Positions 1-12,089 of a stretch of DNA of 64,000 bases are shown here, piece after piece (the stretch's first letter is position 1; the number at the start of each line of letters is the position of its first letter). The DNA is taken from the NCBI RefSeq assembly GCF_010093535.1, contig NW_022985181.1:62001-126000 (forward strand), written 5' to 3'. This DNA comes from Lindgomyces ingoldianus (lineage: Eukaryota; Ascomycota; Dothideomycetes; Pleosporales; Lindgomycetaceae). The position numbers and the translations under genes are program-made. The notes beneath the pieces are model-generated. The model ran no database searches. It saw only the letters and a program-made list of their open reading frames with translations, and was not told the DNA's origin.

Positions 1-3000
1 TAGCAGCGTAGGTACTAGACTGTGCAGGCTAGCTATGTTATTTAAAGCCTTAACTACTATCTGCAGAATAGCCTTATTATCTATATAGTTACTTAGCTTA
101 GTCTTTAGGATGTTAAACACTTATTAGAAAGGTGTATGCACACGCTTAACCTTTCTAACTGCCTAATATACTTTTATAGGCATCTGCCTATATATAGCTC
201 TTATAATCTTTATATAAGCTTAAAAATCCTCTAAAGCAAAGTTTATACTAAGGTTATACATAATATAGTCTAGAGGTTCTTAATAAGTGTTAATCTAGCA
301 TTTACATAGTGCATCTTAGGTATCTTATATAGACATAGATTTTAGAAATATAGCAGCTTAAAATAATGTGTTTACATTAATAACATATAAAACATTTTTA
401 TTATTAATTTATACAACATTAATAATAACTTTATAGTTAAAGTAAGTGTTATCTTTAATTATAAACTTAAATTTTTATAAAGCCTAGTTATATAATTAGT
501 AAATGTAGCAAAACTTCTTAATCTCTTCTAACACTACAGCATTAATGTTATAGCTAGCGCTAGTTAGCATCTTCTAGAGTCTTTTTATATGAAGGTGTCT
601 AAATTAGTAGTAAAAGCAGCAAAGTTTTAATTTAGTAAAAAAGAACATAAATTCTTTATTACTAATATTAAAAAAAGTGTCTTTATTTTTATATAATAAG
701 TATAGTAGTTTTGTTTTTATATATAATAACATTTAAAATGTTATTAAAGTATGCTCTAAGTTAGTTAGCATTTGCTAGTAATAGTAGAAATAGTGTTAAA
801 GTCTTTAAAATGTAGTATATAACTAGACTAATTAAGTTCTAAATTTATATAGTACTAATTAATTTTTTTAGTGTCTAGCTTTAAAAGCTAATATCTATTT
901 AGCTAGGTGTCTAATTAATTTCTATATATAAGTTTTTTTATATATACACCTTAAGTTAGAACTTACTAATAGTAGAGATCTTTACTGCGCCTATGTTCTA
1001 TAGTTTACCTTAGTATACTATATAGTATTAGTTATTAAGGATAAACTGCTTACCATACTTCTTAGGTTTAATGCTATAGATGTCTTCTTCTGTTACACAG
1101 TGTAAATAAGTAGTAAAGGTAAGATAGTTAATAGTTTTTTTAGTATTTTTACTCTTTTATTTTATTTTCTTTATATTCTGTAAATTATTTTTTTCTTTAA
1201 GGTAACTTTTAAAGTTTTAGATATATAAAGTAATAGCTTTATATAATAAAGTCTTATTATAAAAATTTTAATATAAAGTAACATACTAGTTCTTTACTTA
1301 TGTATAGTTATTATAAGAGTAGTTTAATAACTAACATTTTTTTATAGTAAATAAAGCACTTTTTTATCTACGTGCAGTTGTCTCTAAATTATAGCCTAAA
1401 CCTAAATAGAGATCTTCTATGTTATCCTTTTCTACGCAGAGGGAAGCTTCTCTCTTATTATATAGACTCTTATTATGCAGAGTTATATTAGTAGTTTATA
1501 TAGTATACATTAGGCAGTTTCTAGAGGTATTAGTTTACCTTTTAGTCTATAGTAACTTAAAGTAATGCTTATAAGTTACTAAATAAGGCTTTACATAAAG
1601 GCTTAATAGTAAACATAGCATGTTCTAGTTCTAGTTATTCTTAACAGGCTTATATAACAGTAGTATGTAGTAAAACATTCTCTTAGAATTTTATTTCTAG
1701 TGCCTTTTATATAAGTATAAGCTTATTAATTATTACTTTAAAGACTTTATATAAACTTTTATTAAAGTTTTTATATTAGTATTATGTAAAAGTTATTATT
1801 ATCTAGTCTATCTAGTACTAGCTATAGTTTACATTAGTGTTAAAGTAACTACTTAAGGTGTTATATAAATGCTTCTAGTTATATCTAGAGCTAATGTTAT
1901 ACATATAGTACATATTTACCTAACTTTTTAGGATATCTAGAAAGACGTCTATGTACTAAGTTTTCTAAATATCTAGCTGTTAACATAGATTAATAAAGAT
2001 TTTTATTTTATTTATAAAAATGCTATATAGTTAACTTATATAGTTATTATTTTTTTTTATGCTTTTTAAAATTATATAATTTTATTTACTAAAAGTTTTT
2101 TTTTAGCAGTTTCTCTCTAGGGTAAAAGTTTATATAGGTTATAATGTAGTATAGATTGTGCAGGTAGTATTAGTAGTGTATACACTACTGCAGGCAGTAG
2201 TGTGTATAATTAAGGGTGTAGAGTAGGCGTTAGGTAGAGTAGCATGTATTGTTTGTACAGTAATTAGTGTAGTGCTAGCTAAGGTGTAGAAGTAAGTAAT
2301 ACTAGTACATTTAGTGTTATTAGCAGCATTATATTTAGTCTACTTTTATATAAAGCTTTATATAGTAATAAAAGTTGTATATAAAGCTTTTTTAGTAGAA
2401 TTACTTTTCTTATGCTATATTATACAGCTTCTAGGCTTAAGTACCTTTAGTGCCTAGCTATAGTGTAATTTTTTTATTTTTTAGCACTTATATAAGCTTC
2501 TTTTTAAACGCGCAGCTAAGTGCTAAAAAGTCTTATAGTGTCTATTTTTTAAAAATTTTTATATATAAACTTAGAAAATTAGCGCTTTTCTAAGTTGTTA
2601 TGTATAAATTAGTAATTATATAACTTATGTATAATTAAGTTTATAAGCTTATTAAAGCCTTTAACATGTTAATCTTATTATTTTAGTACTCTAGGCTAGT
2701 CTTATTTTATAGTGTTGCCTTTAATATCTTTATGTTTTTTATAAGTTATTTATATAATAAAATTTATTTTTTATTTTTCTTATTATTACATAAAGTTATT
2801 AGTTGCTAGTAAGATTTTATTATAATAGTATAGTTAATTACTTTTTTAGTAGATTGCGTAGGTACTGCTGTTGTCTAGCTGCTAGGTTGTGCAGCTTTAA
2901 TAGCTTTAGTGTGCGCCTTACACTATCTTCTTCTTACTTTGTACAGTAGCAAAGCTTGCTGTATAATGTAAAGGATTAATCTGCTATTGTCTAGCTACTA

Positions 3001-3543
3001 AGTTATATAGCTTTAATAGCTTTAGTGTGTGTCTTATACTATCTTCTTTTTACTTTATACAGTAGCAGAGCTTACTGTATAATGTAAAGGATTAATCTGC
3101 TATTCTAAGAGATAAGTAACTAAACAAAGTACTTTATAAGGTGTAGGTGCTCTATTGTTACTCTTTCTAAAAGATAAGTAATAAAATAAAGTACTTTATA
3201 AAGTGTAAGTACTTTATTATTACTTTTACTAATTTATAGTTAATTAAATTAACTACTAATTAGTGTTAAATAGGCTCTAATAGCTAGCTGCTTATAGTAT
3301 AAGCACTTAAGTAGCAAAAGTAAGAGTAGTGTACAGTGTGCATAGTGTATAAGGTAGGTAAAGTAAGAGCAATATGTTTCTAGTTCTATTACTTTTATCT
3401 TTCCTTTATATAAAGGAAAAGGGGGATATCTAGATGTTTGTGCACAGAGGTTCGCGCACAAGCATCATGTGACATAGATACGTGATCCTGCTCGTGCGCG
3501 ATCGCTTGTATCCAGGCCGCGAAGCTGCTGCTGCGTACAGACA
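1..3543 (-). mobile_element. Ty1/Copia retrotransposon, copy 1, cut by the window edge
   Basis: This is the reverse complement of the first part of the Copia element at 52130-58773: its 5' LTR (3264-3543) and the gag to integrase region, leaving the window at base 1. Matching landmarks include the integrase stretch near 110-180, which mirrors 55730-55810. The interior is very AT-rich and full of stops, as expected after RIP, so no protein can be made. The five bases after the LTR (3544-3548, CTAAT) would be one target-site copy; the other lies outside the window. Confidence 0.85.
3264..3543 (-). repeat. 5' LTR of Copia copy 1 (280 bases)
   Basis: Same length as both LTRs of the Copia element at 52130-58773 and aligns with them over its full length in reverse complement, from TGTTAAATAGG at 3264 to the CA end at 3543 (plus-strand reading). 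The outer side, near 3543, keeps GC-rich sequence while the inner side is RIP-altered. The 70-residue open frame at 3249-3461 is only this LTR read through, and it recurs at 52212-52424 for the same reason. Confidence 0.85.
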
Positions 3544-3548
3544 CTAAT

Positions 3549-4129
3549 GCTTGTTAGTTAGCAGTTGTTTATAACTGTTAGAGGTTATAATTCTATGTAG
3601 AGTACGCTGCTTTTTTATTAAACAACCTTCTTTTCTAAGCTAAGCTAGTGTAAGAATATTCTAATAAACTTTTTTATACTGCTAAAAAGTAGCAGGCCTA
3701 AGAATATTTTCTTTAATAACAACTTTCTATTACTAAATAGATGTAAGAAAGTTTATTATACTATAATATAGCAACTTTTAAAGCTTTTAAGTAGAAGAAG
3801 TTAGTACTTTTAATAAAATCTATAGTAGCTTTTTAACTATTAGCTTTAGCTTTTAAGTGTTAAGTAATTTGTTTTTATTTTTATTTCTTGTCTTTAAAAT
3901 TTTAGTCTAGTAGCTTTTCTAAGTTTCTATGTATAAATACTTTTAGTATTACTACTATACTAACTATTAGTAGTTTTTAAAGTTTTTAACTAGTTTCTAT
4001 ATGTTGTAGTTAGTAAGCTATTCTTTTTATTTAACTAATTACTTGTTTTAGCATCTAAGCTATTGTATTTTGTAAATACTTTTAACTTTATACTTGTGTT
4101 TTAATTAAAGAATCTGTTGTAAGCTTTAT
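3549..4129. other. AT-rich decayed sequence, no gene seen
   Basis: Uniformly TA-rich sequence with stops in all frames and no recognised motif or terminal repeat. Probably old RIP-mutated transposon, but no family can be assigned from the sequence. Confidence 0.5.
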
Positions 4130-4419
4130 TAGCAGAGCTTGTTAGCAGAGCTTGCTCTGCTTATTATATTCAGGTTTGCAGAACAAAAAGTTAAGCAGAA
4201 TCTCCTCTTTTAGACGCGCTAGTTAGTTAGAATTTCTTTAGAGAAACCCTAGTAACGCTATTTCTCTGTCACCTTATGTATTTATTGCATTCTTTTTTAA
4301 AAAAAAATGTATACCTAATATAAGTGCACCTTTCTATTAATTTGCACACAGATTGCTCTAGTATGCGTTGTGTAAAACATGTTTAAATTATAGTTAGTTG
4401 CGTCTGTTCCACCTCTCTA

Positions 4420-4508
4420 GCCACATTAGTGTGTCGGGGATTGGCATCAGCCACATTGGTGTGGCGGGGATTGGCATCAGCCGCATGGGTGTGTCGGGGA
4501 TTGGCAGT
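4420..4508. repeat. 30-base minisatellite, about three units
   Basis: Tandem units of 30 bases built around GTGTCGGGGATTGGCATCAG. It is the reverse complement of the array at 13109-13232 and lies directly beside the Fot1-like terminal motif (TTGCTTACTTTTGCTAAGAC). The C and G content is largely preserved, unlike the decayed arrays at 6236-6300 and 8661-8790. Confidence 0.8.
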
Positions 4509-4897
4509 TGCTTACACACCTGAGTTGCTTACTTTTGCTAAGACCATACCACAACAAACTTTATTATAGCCTATAACAACCCGCTCTAGCAATATAGAGT
4601 AGAGTATAGCCTAGAATATTATTTAGATACTACTTCTACTTCTTGCTTACACGTTTGCGCGTTATGCCTAGTCTAATTGCACTGTCTGCAGCGCCTTTAG
4701 GATTGCTTACCTACTTTAGCTTACACTTGCTTCTTTGCCTTCTTCCTGTCACTGCGCGCCCTAACCTCCTTTAGAGCTGTTAAGCGCAGGCCTTTCTAAA
4801 TGTAGCTGCCTTATTAGCTGCTTAAAGCTTAGTAATTTCCTATTACGCTAACACTAGCTTATGTACAATTATTGCTGCTCTTTGTAAGGCTTTTTTT

Positions 4898-5162
4898 NNN
4901 NNNNNNNNNNNNNNNNNNNNNNNNNNNNNNNNNNNNNNNNNNNNNNNNNNNNNNNNNNNNNNNNNNNNNNNNNNNNNNNNNNNNNNNNNNNNNNNNNNNN
5001 NNNNNNNNNNNNNNNNNNNNNNNNNNNNNNNNNNNNNNNNNNNNNNNNNNNNNNNNNNNNNNNNNNNNNNNNNNNNNNNNNNNNNNNNNNNNNNNNNNNN
5101 NNNNNNNNNNNNNNNNNNNNNNNNNNNNNNNNNNNNNNNNNNNNNNNNNNNNNNNNNNNNNN
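4898..5162. other. Assembly gap (Ns)
   Basis: A run of 265 N inside composite repeat X. An apparent open frame that spans it (4872-5258) is an artefact. Confidence 0.99.
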
Positions 5163-5253
5163 TACTACATTAATCTTTGCGGCGATAGAGAGGCAGAGGC
5201 AGAGGCAGAGGCAGCAGTAGAGCTCCCCAGCACTCTAAGAAATTCCTGCAGAG

Positions 5254-5476
5254 TGTAATAAGGTAGGCGCTCCGCCTGCCAAGCTGATACTATACAACTT
5301 TCCCTACTATACTAAAAGGTACGCACAAGAATACTTAAGCTAAGTATTCTCGCATAGTATAATATATATATAGGTAATGATAAGGTAAGCACTAGCACTA
5401 GCGGTTGTCTCTAGCCTAGCCTAAACCTCTATGAGCGAGAGAAGGCCACGTGGTTGACTATGCTGACCTTGTTACA
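5254..5476 (-). mobile_element. 223-base element with TG..CA ends, copy 1
   Basis: Starts TGTAATAAGGTAGGC and ends ACCTTGTTACA, flanked on both sides by the 5-base duplication CAGAG (5249-5253 and 5477-5481). Exactly 223 bases, like the copies at 5611 and 24018. It holds an internal near-perfect palindrome around AGTATTCT/AGAATACTT. TG..CA ends and a 5-base duplication fit a solo LTR. The 15-base inverted ends and lack of any internal-region copy also allow a miniature element. Confidence 0.88.
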
Positions 5477-5610
5477 CAGAGGCAACAAACTACACAAGCT
5501 GCAGCTCTATAACTAGGGCTTTAATGCTTAAATAATTAAATTTAAGATATTAGGTAGCAGTATTAAGCATAGCGTGGCAGTATTAGGCTGTGAAAGGAAC
5601 AGGCGCAACG

Positions 5611-5833
5611 TGTAACAAGGTAGGCACAGTTAACCACGTGGCCTTCTCTCGCTTATAGAGGTTTAGGCTAGACTAGAGACAACCACTAGTGCTAGTGCTA
5701 GCCTAAGCATTATCTATATATATATTATACTATGCAAGAATACTTAGCTTAAGTATTCTTATGCGTATCTTTTAGTACAGTGGGGAAAGTTGTATAGTAT
5801 TAGCTTAGCAGGCAGGGCGTTTACCTTATTACA
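5611..5833 (+). mobile_element. 223-base element, copy 2
   Basis: Starts TGTAACAAGGTAGGC and ends TACCTTATTACA, flanked by CAACG at 5606-5610 and 5834-5838. It is inserted in composite repeat X in the opposite orientation to the copy at 5254. The host sequence between the two insertions continues in 11700-11960 (reverse complement) without them, confirming both boundaries. Confidence 0.9.
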
Positions 5834-5867
5834 CAACGCTAGAGACTGCAAGGTGCAAAGAAGAGGA

Positions 5868-6045
5868 TGTAAGAGGTATTAAGCAGGAAACACAGGTTAC
5901 AGAGAGGGAATGCAGGATAGGGGGGTAATAAGAGAGAGTAAACCTTAGGGTTAGAGGCAGAGGTACAGAGGCCAAGGAGCCTATATACCCTGTGCTAAGC
6001 CCTTAGGGTACTCAGGAGTTAGATAGCTGTAACATAACTGTGATA
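5868..6045 (+). mobile_element. Solo LTR of the 175-base family, decayed copy
   Basis: Aligns over its full length with the intact copy at 51778-51952. It begins TGTAAGAGGTATTAAGC and ends in TGATA, a RIP version of TGACA. The flanks GAGGA and AAGAA could be one target duplication altered by G-to-A changes. No internal region is attached. Confidence 0.72.
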
Positions 6046-6235
6046 AAGAAAGACTATTATAAGGGAAGGAACGCGTTAAAAGCTAGAGCTAGAACGTGTT
6101 CTTTTAATTACAGCTAATAATTAACTAATTTCTAAATAACTAGTTTTAAATTTACATAAACTTTAAGTTTTTAAAAAAGAACTTTTACTAACTTAATTAA
6201 AGCTAAGAATTAGCTAGCTATTATTTACTTTTTTT

Positions 6236-6300
6236 TTTTTAGCTATATTAGTGTTTTAGAGGTTAGCATTAGCTATATTAGTGTGTTAGTAATTAGTTAC
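6236..6300. repeat. RIP-altered 30-base minisatellite
   Basis: About two units of AGCTATATTAGTGTGTTAG type, the reverse complement of the array at 8661-8790. Each difference from the intact array at 13109-13232 is mainly C-to-T or G-to-A. Confidence 0.65.
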
Positions 6301-6778
6301 ATGCTATAGTTAAATGTTGTTATTATACATCTATTATCTATCTAATACTACTTTGCTAGGCATTATGCTGTAACTATTCTTTAACCTAAATAACTTACTT
6401 TAATGCGCTAACTATTACTGTTGCGTAAGAAGAGCACAGGGACCTAGCGTCGCCTACATGGGCCTAGTGTTGCGCCTGTGTTTTAGACAAGTAGCCTAAG
6501 ACACTTAGCGTCTAAGCTCTCTATAAGCCTCTTATAGTTAATAGACTTACTTTTTATTACTCTCTAATTAGCAGTTGCGACAATTACTCTAAGCAAGCTT
6601 TGCTTTTACAGATTATTTATAAACTGTTGTAGTATTTTATCTATTAATACTAGTTTTAATAGTTATATATAGAATACTAGATGTATTTTTTACATATTTT
6701 AAAAGCTTTAGTTTATAGTTAATTAGTTGCTAAACCTTTTTTATTAAAAGCTTTTTAATATTTTTAAGTGTTGGCTTT

Positions 6779-7348
6779 TGTTACAATCCTTACTGCTAGG
6801 TTATTCCGGTAGTACACTAGGCCTATAATGGGATGGGATTTCGTAGATAAGAGGTAAGGCTAGCAGCAGGTGTACAGTCCGTGCGAGCTTAGCTTCTAGG
6901 TGAGGGAGGTAGCGGCCGACTGTGGTTTGCCCTTATAACAGCAGTATAAGATGCTAGGTTAAACAGTCTAAAGACAGGAGAGGAGGTATATATAGTGTAA
7001 GATATATAGATAGTATTACGCTTGTTATAAAGTGGCAATGCTACTTAGTCTATATAGTAAATAAACTAAACTGTTAATTACACCCTCTTTCTATAGCTTG
7101 CTGCCCTAATTATATACGTAAGGCTTAGAAGGGTAGTTGCAAGTAAGCGCAGGTGTTTGTAGGTGATTGCAGGTGGCTACCTGCAATCATCTGCGCGCAC
7201 TTGCGCTTACCTACGCTTACTTACTAACTGCTTATTAGACGTTGCACTTGCCTGTTACTTAGCGCGTTATAGTTGCCTATTCTTTGTTTGTTAGGTCACG
7301 TGATTCTTTCTTAGGTGGCAGCTTACAGCCTAATTGTAGGTTGTAACA
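6779..7348 (-). repeat. 3' LTR of the 6779-22430 Gypsy element
   Basis: 570 bases, TGTTACAATCC to GGTTGTAACA, aligning throughout with 21861-22430. It contains a 10-base-arm palindrome near 7165-7190 (GATTGCAGGT..ACCTGCAATC) inside a wider imperfect inverted repeat. Confidence 0.88.
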
Positions 7349-7858
7349 TGCAGGCTCTCCTCCCTATTAGCGTCCTTGCTGTTTTGCCTACACTATTACA
7401 AGTGTTAGAGTTTCTTAAGACCTAGTAAGTGCCCCTTTATAAATGCTTCCTTAATGTCCACTTTCTTTATTCCTAATAATGCCTTATTAGTCTGCTTGTG
7501 CTTGTTGTTGCTGTGCTGCTGCCTGCCTTAGCTTAGCTCTTTTTACTATATAAAGATGCGCTTGTGTAAACCTTGTTGTTTTTTAAGTTCTTTCTGCTTG
7601 TTAACCTTATTATTAACTAAGTATGTAGAGTGTGTTTAAAAAAGAAGTTACTATAATGTCTTTGTTTCTAACGCAGCGTAGAAGCGTTTAGAGAAGGAGC
7701 AGAAGCAGTTGCTTTATAAGATAAAAATACACACACTTAACAAAAGGCGCTTCTTAAGCATAGAAAAAAAGAGGTGAAAGAGGCTCTTAATTAGGTAACA
7801 GAGGCCCTAGAACAGCTTTAGGTAATGTAGGCTTAAAAGTCTTAATTATAGAAACAAC
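7349..7858. other. 3' internal segment of the Gypsy element, no gene resolved
   Basis: Sequence between the left LTR and the Fot1-like insertion. Around 7670-7850 the plus strand has a Lys/Glu/Gln-rich broken frame of coiled-coil character, but I cannot assign it. The rest shows nothing recognisable. Confidence 0.4.
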
Positions 7859-8660
7859 TAACGTACCTAACAGGTTGCCCGGCCACACGGGTTGGCCGGC
7901 CACTTTTGCCAAGCCCCCACTAAAACCACCCTATTCTAGCGCAAAACAGCCTACTTTAGCCCTATATAAAGTAATATAACACAAGATATTATTTAGAGTC
8001 TACTTCTACTACTTTCTTACATGTACGCAAGTTATGCCTAGTCTAATTACACTGCCTGCATTACCTTTAACTTCGCTTACCTCTTTTAGCGCGCACCTGC
8101 GTCTTTAGCTTCTTCCTATTACTACGCGCTCTAAACTCCTTTAGAGTAGTTAAATAAGCCTTATTCTTAACTATTAAAGTCTTTTTTACTTAAATTTACT
8201 TCTTTTTATGTAATCTATATTGCGTAGCAGCCTTATTTACTGCTTAAAGCTTTATAATTTTTTTTTACACTAACACTAGCTTATGCGTAATAATTAATGC
8301 CCCCTTTAAACCCTTCTTAAAGGCCTTTACTATAGACATTAGTAAGCTATTTATATGCCTTTAAATTTTTACTTTTATAAGCATTAATTATAACTTAAAT
8401 TTAAAAGTATTACTTAGAGTTTACAACTGCTAGAGCTTATTATTAATAAGCAGTAGTAGTAATAGAGTATAAAATACTACGACAGTTCATAAATGATCTG
8501 TAAAAGCAAAGCTTGCTTAGAGCAATAGTTAGTACAATAAGGTAGGATATTTAGGTTAAAGAATAGTTGTAGCATAATGCTTAGCAAATTAGTATTAGAC
8601 AGGTAATAGACACATAATAACAATATTTAACTATAGCATGTAACTAATTACAGCCTGTAA

Positions 8661-8790
8661 CTAAGCATAGCTAATACTAATCTCTAACACACTAATATAG
8701 CTAATGCTAATCTCTAACACACTAATATAGCTAATGCTAATCCTTAACACACTAATATAGCTAATGCTATTTCCTAACACACTAATATAG
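8661..8790. repeat. RIP-altered 30-base minisatellite, four units
   Basis: Units of 30 bases of the form CTAACACACTAATATAGCTA, the C-to-T / G-to-A version of the array at 13109-13232. The sequence after it (8791-8921) likewise matches the sequence after the intact array. Confidence 0.82.
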
Positions 8791-8921
8791 CTTAAAAAGT
8801 AGAATAAACATAACTAACTATAATTTAAATATATTTTATATAACATATACTAGAGTAAACTACATGTAAATTAATATAAAAATGTATGTATATTAAGTAT
8901 ACATTATTTTAAAAAAGAATA

Positions 8922-10787
8922 ACGTACTTCATGGGCGAGTCGCTCACACACCCGAGTCGCTCACTTTTGCCAAGACCCCACCCCAACAAACTCTATTATG
9001 GCCCATAACAACCCGCTCTAGCACTATATAGTACAGTATAGCCTAGAATATTATTTAGATACTACTTCTGCTTCTTGCTTACACGTTCGCGCGTTATACC
9101 TAGTCTAATTGCACTGTCCGCAGCGCCTTTAGGATGGCTTACCTACTTTAGCTTGCACCTGCTTCTTCGCCTTCTTTCTGTTACTGCGCGCCCTAAACTT
9201 CTTTAGAGCTGTTAAGCGTAGGCCTTTTTAAATTGTTAAGGTCCTTTCTGCCTTAATCTACTTTCTTTTATGTAATTTATGTTATGTAGTGGCCTTATTA
9301 GCTGCTTAAAGCTTAGTAATTTCCTGTTACACTAACACTAGCTTATGCGCAATTATTGCTGCCCCTTTTAAGACCTTCTTAAACGCCTTAACTATAAAAG
9401 TTAGTAAACTATTTATATGCTTCTAAATCCTTGTCTTTATAAGCATTAATTATAACCTAAGTTCTAGAGTATTGCTTAGGGTTTACAACTGCTAGGGCTT
9501 GTTGTATACAGGTAGTAGTAGTGATAGAGTGCGCAACTTTATATTAAGGCCTATTATAACCTGTTATAGGTTAAAAGGAACTAATCTAGCGCCTTAGAAC
9601 CCTCCTTAGATATTACTAAAAGTAATTATAGCATTATAGGCTGCTTTAAAGCATAGTAGAAACTTTATCTTTATAATATAAGTAATCTAGTTGCGCATAA
9701 GGTTTTTAGCTTAGCGCCTATACACCTTTTTTAAAGGAGCAAAACAACCCACATTAAGTAGCTATAAAAGGTGTAATAAGTAAAAAGGCATGTAGATAGT
9801 AATAATCTTATTATTTTTATAGTATTACTAAAAATAAAGCAAGTTATAGCTTTTATAGCTATTAATAACTAGCAGACAGTAGCTGCTAATAGTACACTTC
9901 TTTATATGCGCGTTAAAGCGCTTTAACTAGTTTAGACTAAGCTAATTAGTAGTCTAGCTACACTTAGAGATTATAATAACCTAATTTTAAAGTAGATTTT
10001 TCTTTTTATACTAGTTTAAAAGGTAGTTGCTACCCTAGAAGATAATAAAAAGCAAAATAGCCTACTTTTTAGCATTAATGCCTTAGATAGCTGTTGTCTA
10101 CTTCTAGTTACCTAGCTAGACTGCTTTTAGCTGTCCTTATCTCTCTAAACCTGTAACAACTACTCTAGTAGATATCTAGCCTATTATAAACTCTATCTTA
10201 TTAAAGTTGTACATGTTATTATTCTAGATGCTATACTTAGCTTTAATATTCTTTATAAGGTTAAACTAGCCTTAAATTACTATAGAATTCTTATAAAAAG
10301 CTTTTTTATAGTTATACTTACACTTAAACTTTACTTTAAGCTTTAGGTAACACTTAATAAACATATTAAGCTAGTTTATACTAACATAGCTTATATTATG
10401 CTTAGTGTGTAAAGAATTAGCTATATTAGCTACAGCTACTAGCTAGGGGGGAAATCCTTGCGCATCTAGCTTAAGTATATGCTAAATAATTACCTGCTTC
10501 TTGTTATTATCTAGCTTTTATAAGTTAGCTATATAATTAGCTTAGAAAGGTTGTCTAGCGTGTTAGTTACTTATTATTTTTTAAGAGACCCTGTAGATAG
10601 CTGCAGCGCGTTAGTTAGAAAGTGTTATGTCTTATTTAAAAGCCTAAAGTGTAAGCTGCATCTAATGTTCCTTTAACATGTTTAAGTAGTGTTATTAGGA
10701 ATGCATTAGTGTAAAAAGAGTAGTGTAGTAGAGTCTTAGCAAAAGTAAGCAACTTAGGTGTGTAAGCAACTCACCTATAAAGTACGT
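8922..10787 (-). mobile_element. Fot1/pogo-like transposon, terminal type A (1,866 bases)
   Basis: Flanked by TA (8920-8921, 10788-10789) and bounded by inverted repeats starting ACGTACTTCATGGGCGAG. On the minus strand the decayed transposase shows the Fot1-family stretch LKLDAQGFPP near 10440-10500 and a copy of the YNFDETGF motif near 10190-10215, here YNFNKIEF. That motif holds the first catalytic Asp of the DDE/DDD transposase, and the Asp codon is now Asn, a G-to-A change. Stops occur throughout, so the copy is dead. The same length recurs at 39877-41742. Confidence 0.9.
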
Positions 10788-11272
10788 TATAAGAAATATA
10801 TAAAGTAATAATAAATAGTGTTACTAAAGTTTATTTAAAAAAAATTATAACTAACTAGTGTGTTTTAAAAAAAAGATTTTACTTAACTTTACATTTTATA
10901 AACTTAAATATATTAAGTATAGTAAGTGTTACTAATAACTTACTTTATTTTTAGTAATACTATAAAGATAGTAAAATTATTACTTTTTATATTTTTTTTA
11001 CTTATTACACTTGTTATAGCTATATAATATAGGTTATTTTACATTTTTAAAAAAGTATATAGGCGCTAAGCTAAAAACCTTATACATAACTAAATTACTT
11101 ATTATAATAGCTAGCTAATTTTTAGCTTTAATTAAGTTAGTAAAATTTATTTTTTAAAAACTAAAGGTTTATATAAATTTAAGATTAGTTATCTAGAAAT
11201 TAGTTAATTATTAGCTGTAATTAAGAGAACATGTTTTAGCTTTAGCTTTTAACGCGTTTCTACTCTTATAAT

Positions 11273-11699
11273 TATAACTAGGTTAGCATAGTTAACTACG
11301 TAGCCTTCTCTTGCTTATAGAGGTTTTGTAAGGCCAGGATGGCGCTTACGTGTAAGGCCGAGATGGTGCTTACGTGTAAGGCCGAGATGGTGCTTACGTG
11401 TAAGGCTGAGATGGTGCTTACGTGCGACGGGTATATATACTATTCTGCACCCGAAAATCAACGTTGGTTGATTATTCGTACCTTTTGGTTGTATTGGCGG
11501 AGTGGTGCGGAGCCCCGTCCTTACAGGTTTAGGCTAGGCTAGAGATAACTGCTAGTGCTAGTGCTTACCCTAGCATTACCTATATATATATTATACTATG
11601 TAAGAATACTTAGCTTAAGTATTCTTGTGCGTACCTTTTAGTACAGTAGGAAAAGTTGTATAGTATTAGCTTAGCAGGTAGAGTGCCTACTTTATTACA
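11273..11699 (+). mobile_element. 223-base element, copy 3, split by a 199-base insertion
   Basis: Flanked by ATAAT (11268-11272 and 11700-11704). Removing the nested 199-base insertion and one copy of its 5-base target leaves exactly 223 bases, aligned to the other copies. The first bases read TATAAC instead of TGTAAC, a G-to-A change. Confidence 0.88.
11327..11525. mobile_element. 199-base LTR-like element with internal 22-base repeats
   Basis: Starts TGTAAGGCC and ends CCGTCCTTACA, flanked by GGTTT on both sides (11322-11326 and 11526-11530). Its first half is four tandem copies of a 22-base unit (GTAAGGCCGAGATGGTGCTT plus two bases). A 67-residue open frame here (11339-11542) with a repeated peptide comes only from this tandem array. 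No other copy was found in the window. Confidence 0.8.
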
Positions 11700-12089
11700 A
11701 TAATAGTCTTTCTTTTCTTTGCACCTTGCGTTCTCTAGCGTTGCACCTGTTCCTTTTACTGCCTAATACTACTACACTACGCTTAATACTGCTACCTAAT
11801 ATCTTTAATTTAATTATTTTAGCATTAAAGCTTTAGTTGTAGAGCAATAGCTTGTATAGTTTGTTGCCTCTACAGGAATTTCTTAGAGTGCTAGGGAGCT
11901 CTAGCGCTGCTTCTACCTCTGCCTCTACCTCTCTATTAAGGCAAATATTAATGTAGTACATGTAATACCTTAATAAGCTGTTTTACATGCATAACTGCTA
12001 GTTTAGCTTCTTTAACTGCTGTTTAAATATAATAGGCTAATGCTTAAAAGTGTTAGTAAGAGATTACCTAGCAGTGTTAGGAAATGCAT

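Larger units (their letters stand above)
4130..6640 (-). repeat. Composite repeat X, inverted copy
   Basis: Read in reverse complement, this stretch follows 8470-13504 piece by piece. 4130-4410 matches 13110-13504, 4410-4860 matches 12400-13110, 5163-6045 matches 11700-11960 with different insertions, 6045-6235 matches 11105-11270, and 6310-6640 matches 8470-8660. It contains a Fot1-like terminal segment next to a 30-base minisatellite. No coding frame survives. It is not a family I recognise; it may be a nonautonomous or chimeric DNA transposon. Confidence 0.6.

Noticed and set aside
3249..3461. 70-residue open frame, nearly the same as one at 52212-52424
   Set aside because: Both lie within Copia LTRs (280-base repeats); the shared peptide reflects repeat identity, not a conserved gene.
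4420..4508. Spaced repeats resembling a CRISPR array
   Set aside because: Units are contiguous 30-base tandem copies with no unique spacers, and the genome is fungal.
4872..5258. 128-residue open frame
   Set aside because: Mostly translated Ns across an assembly gap.
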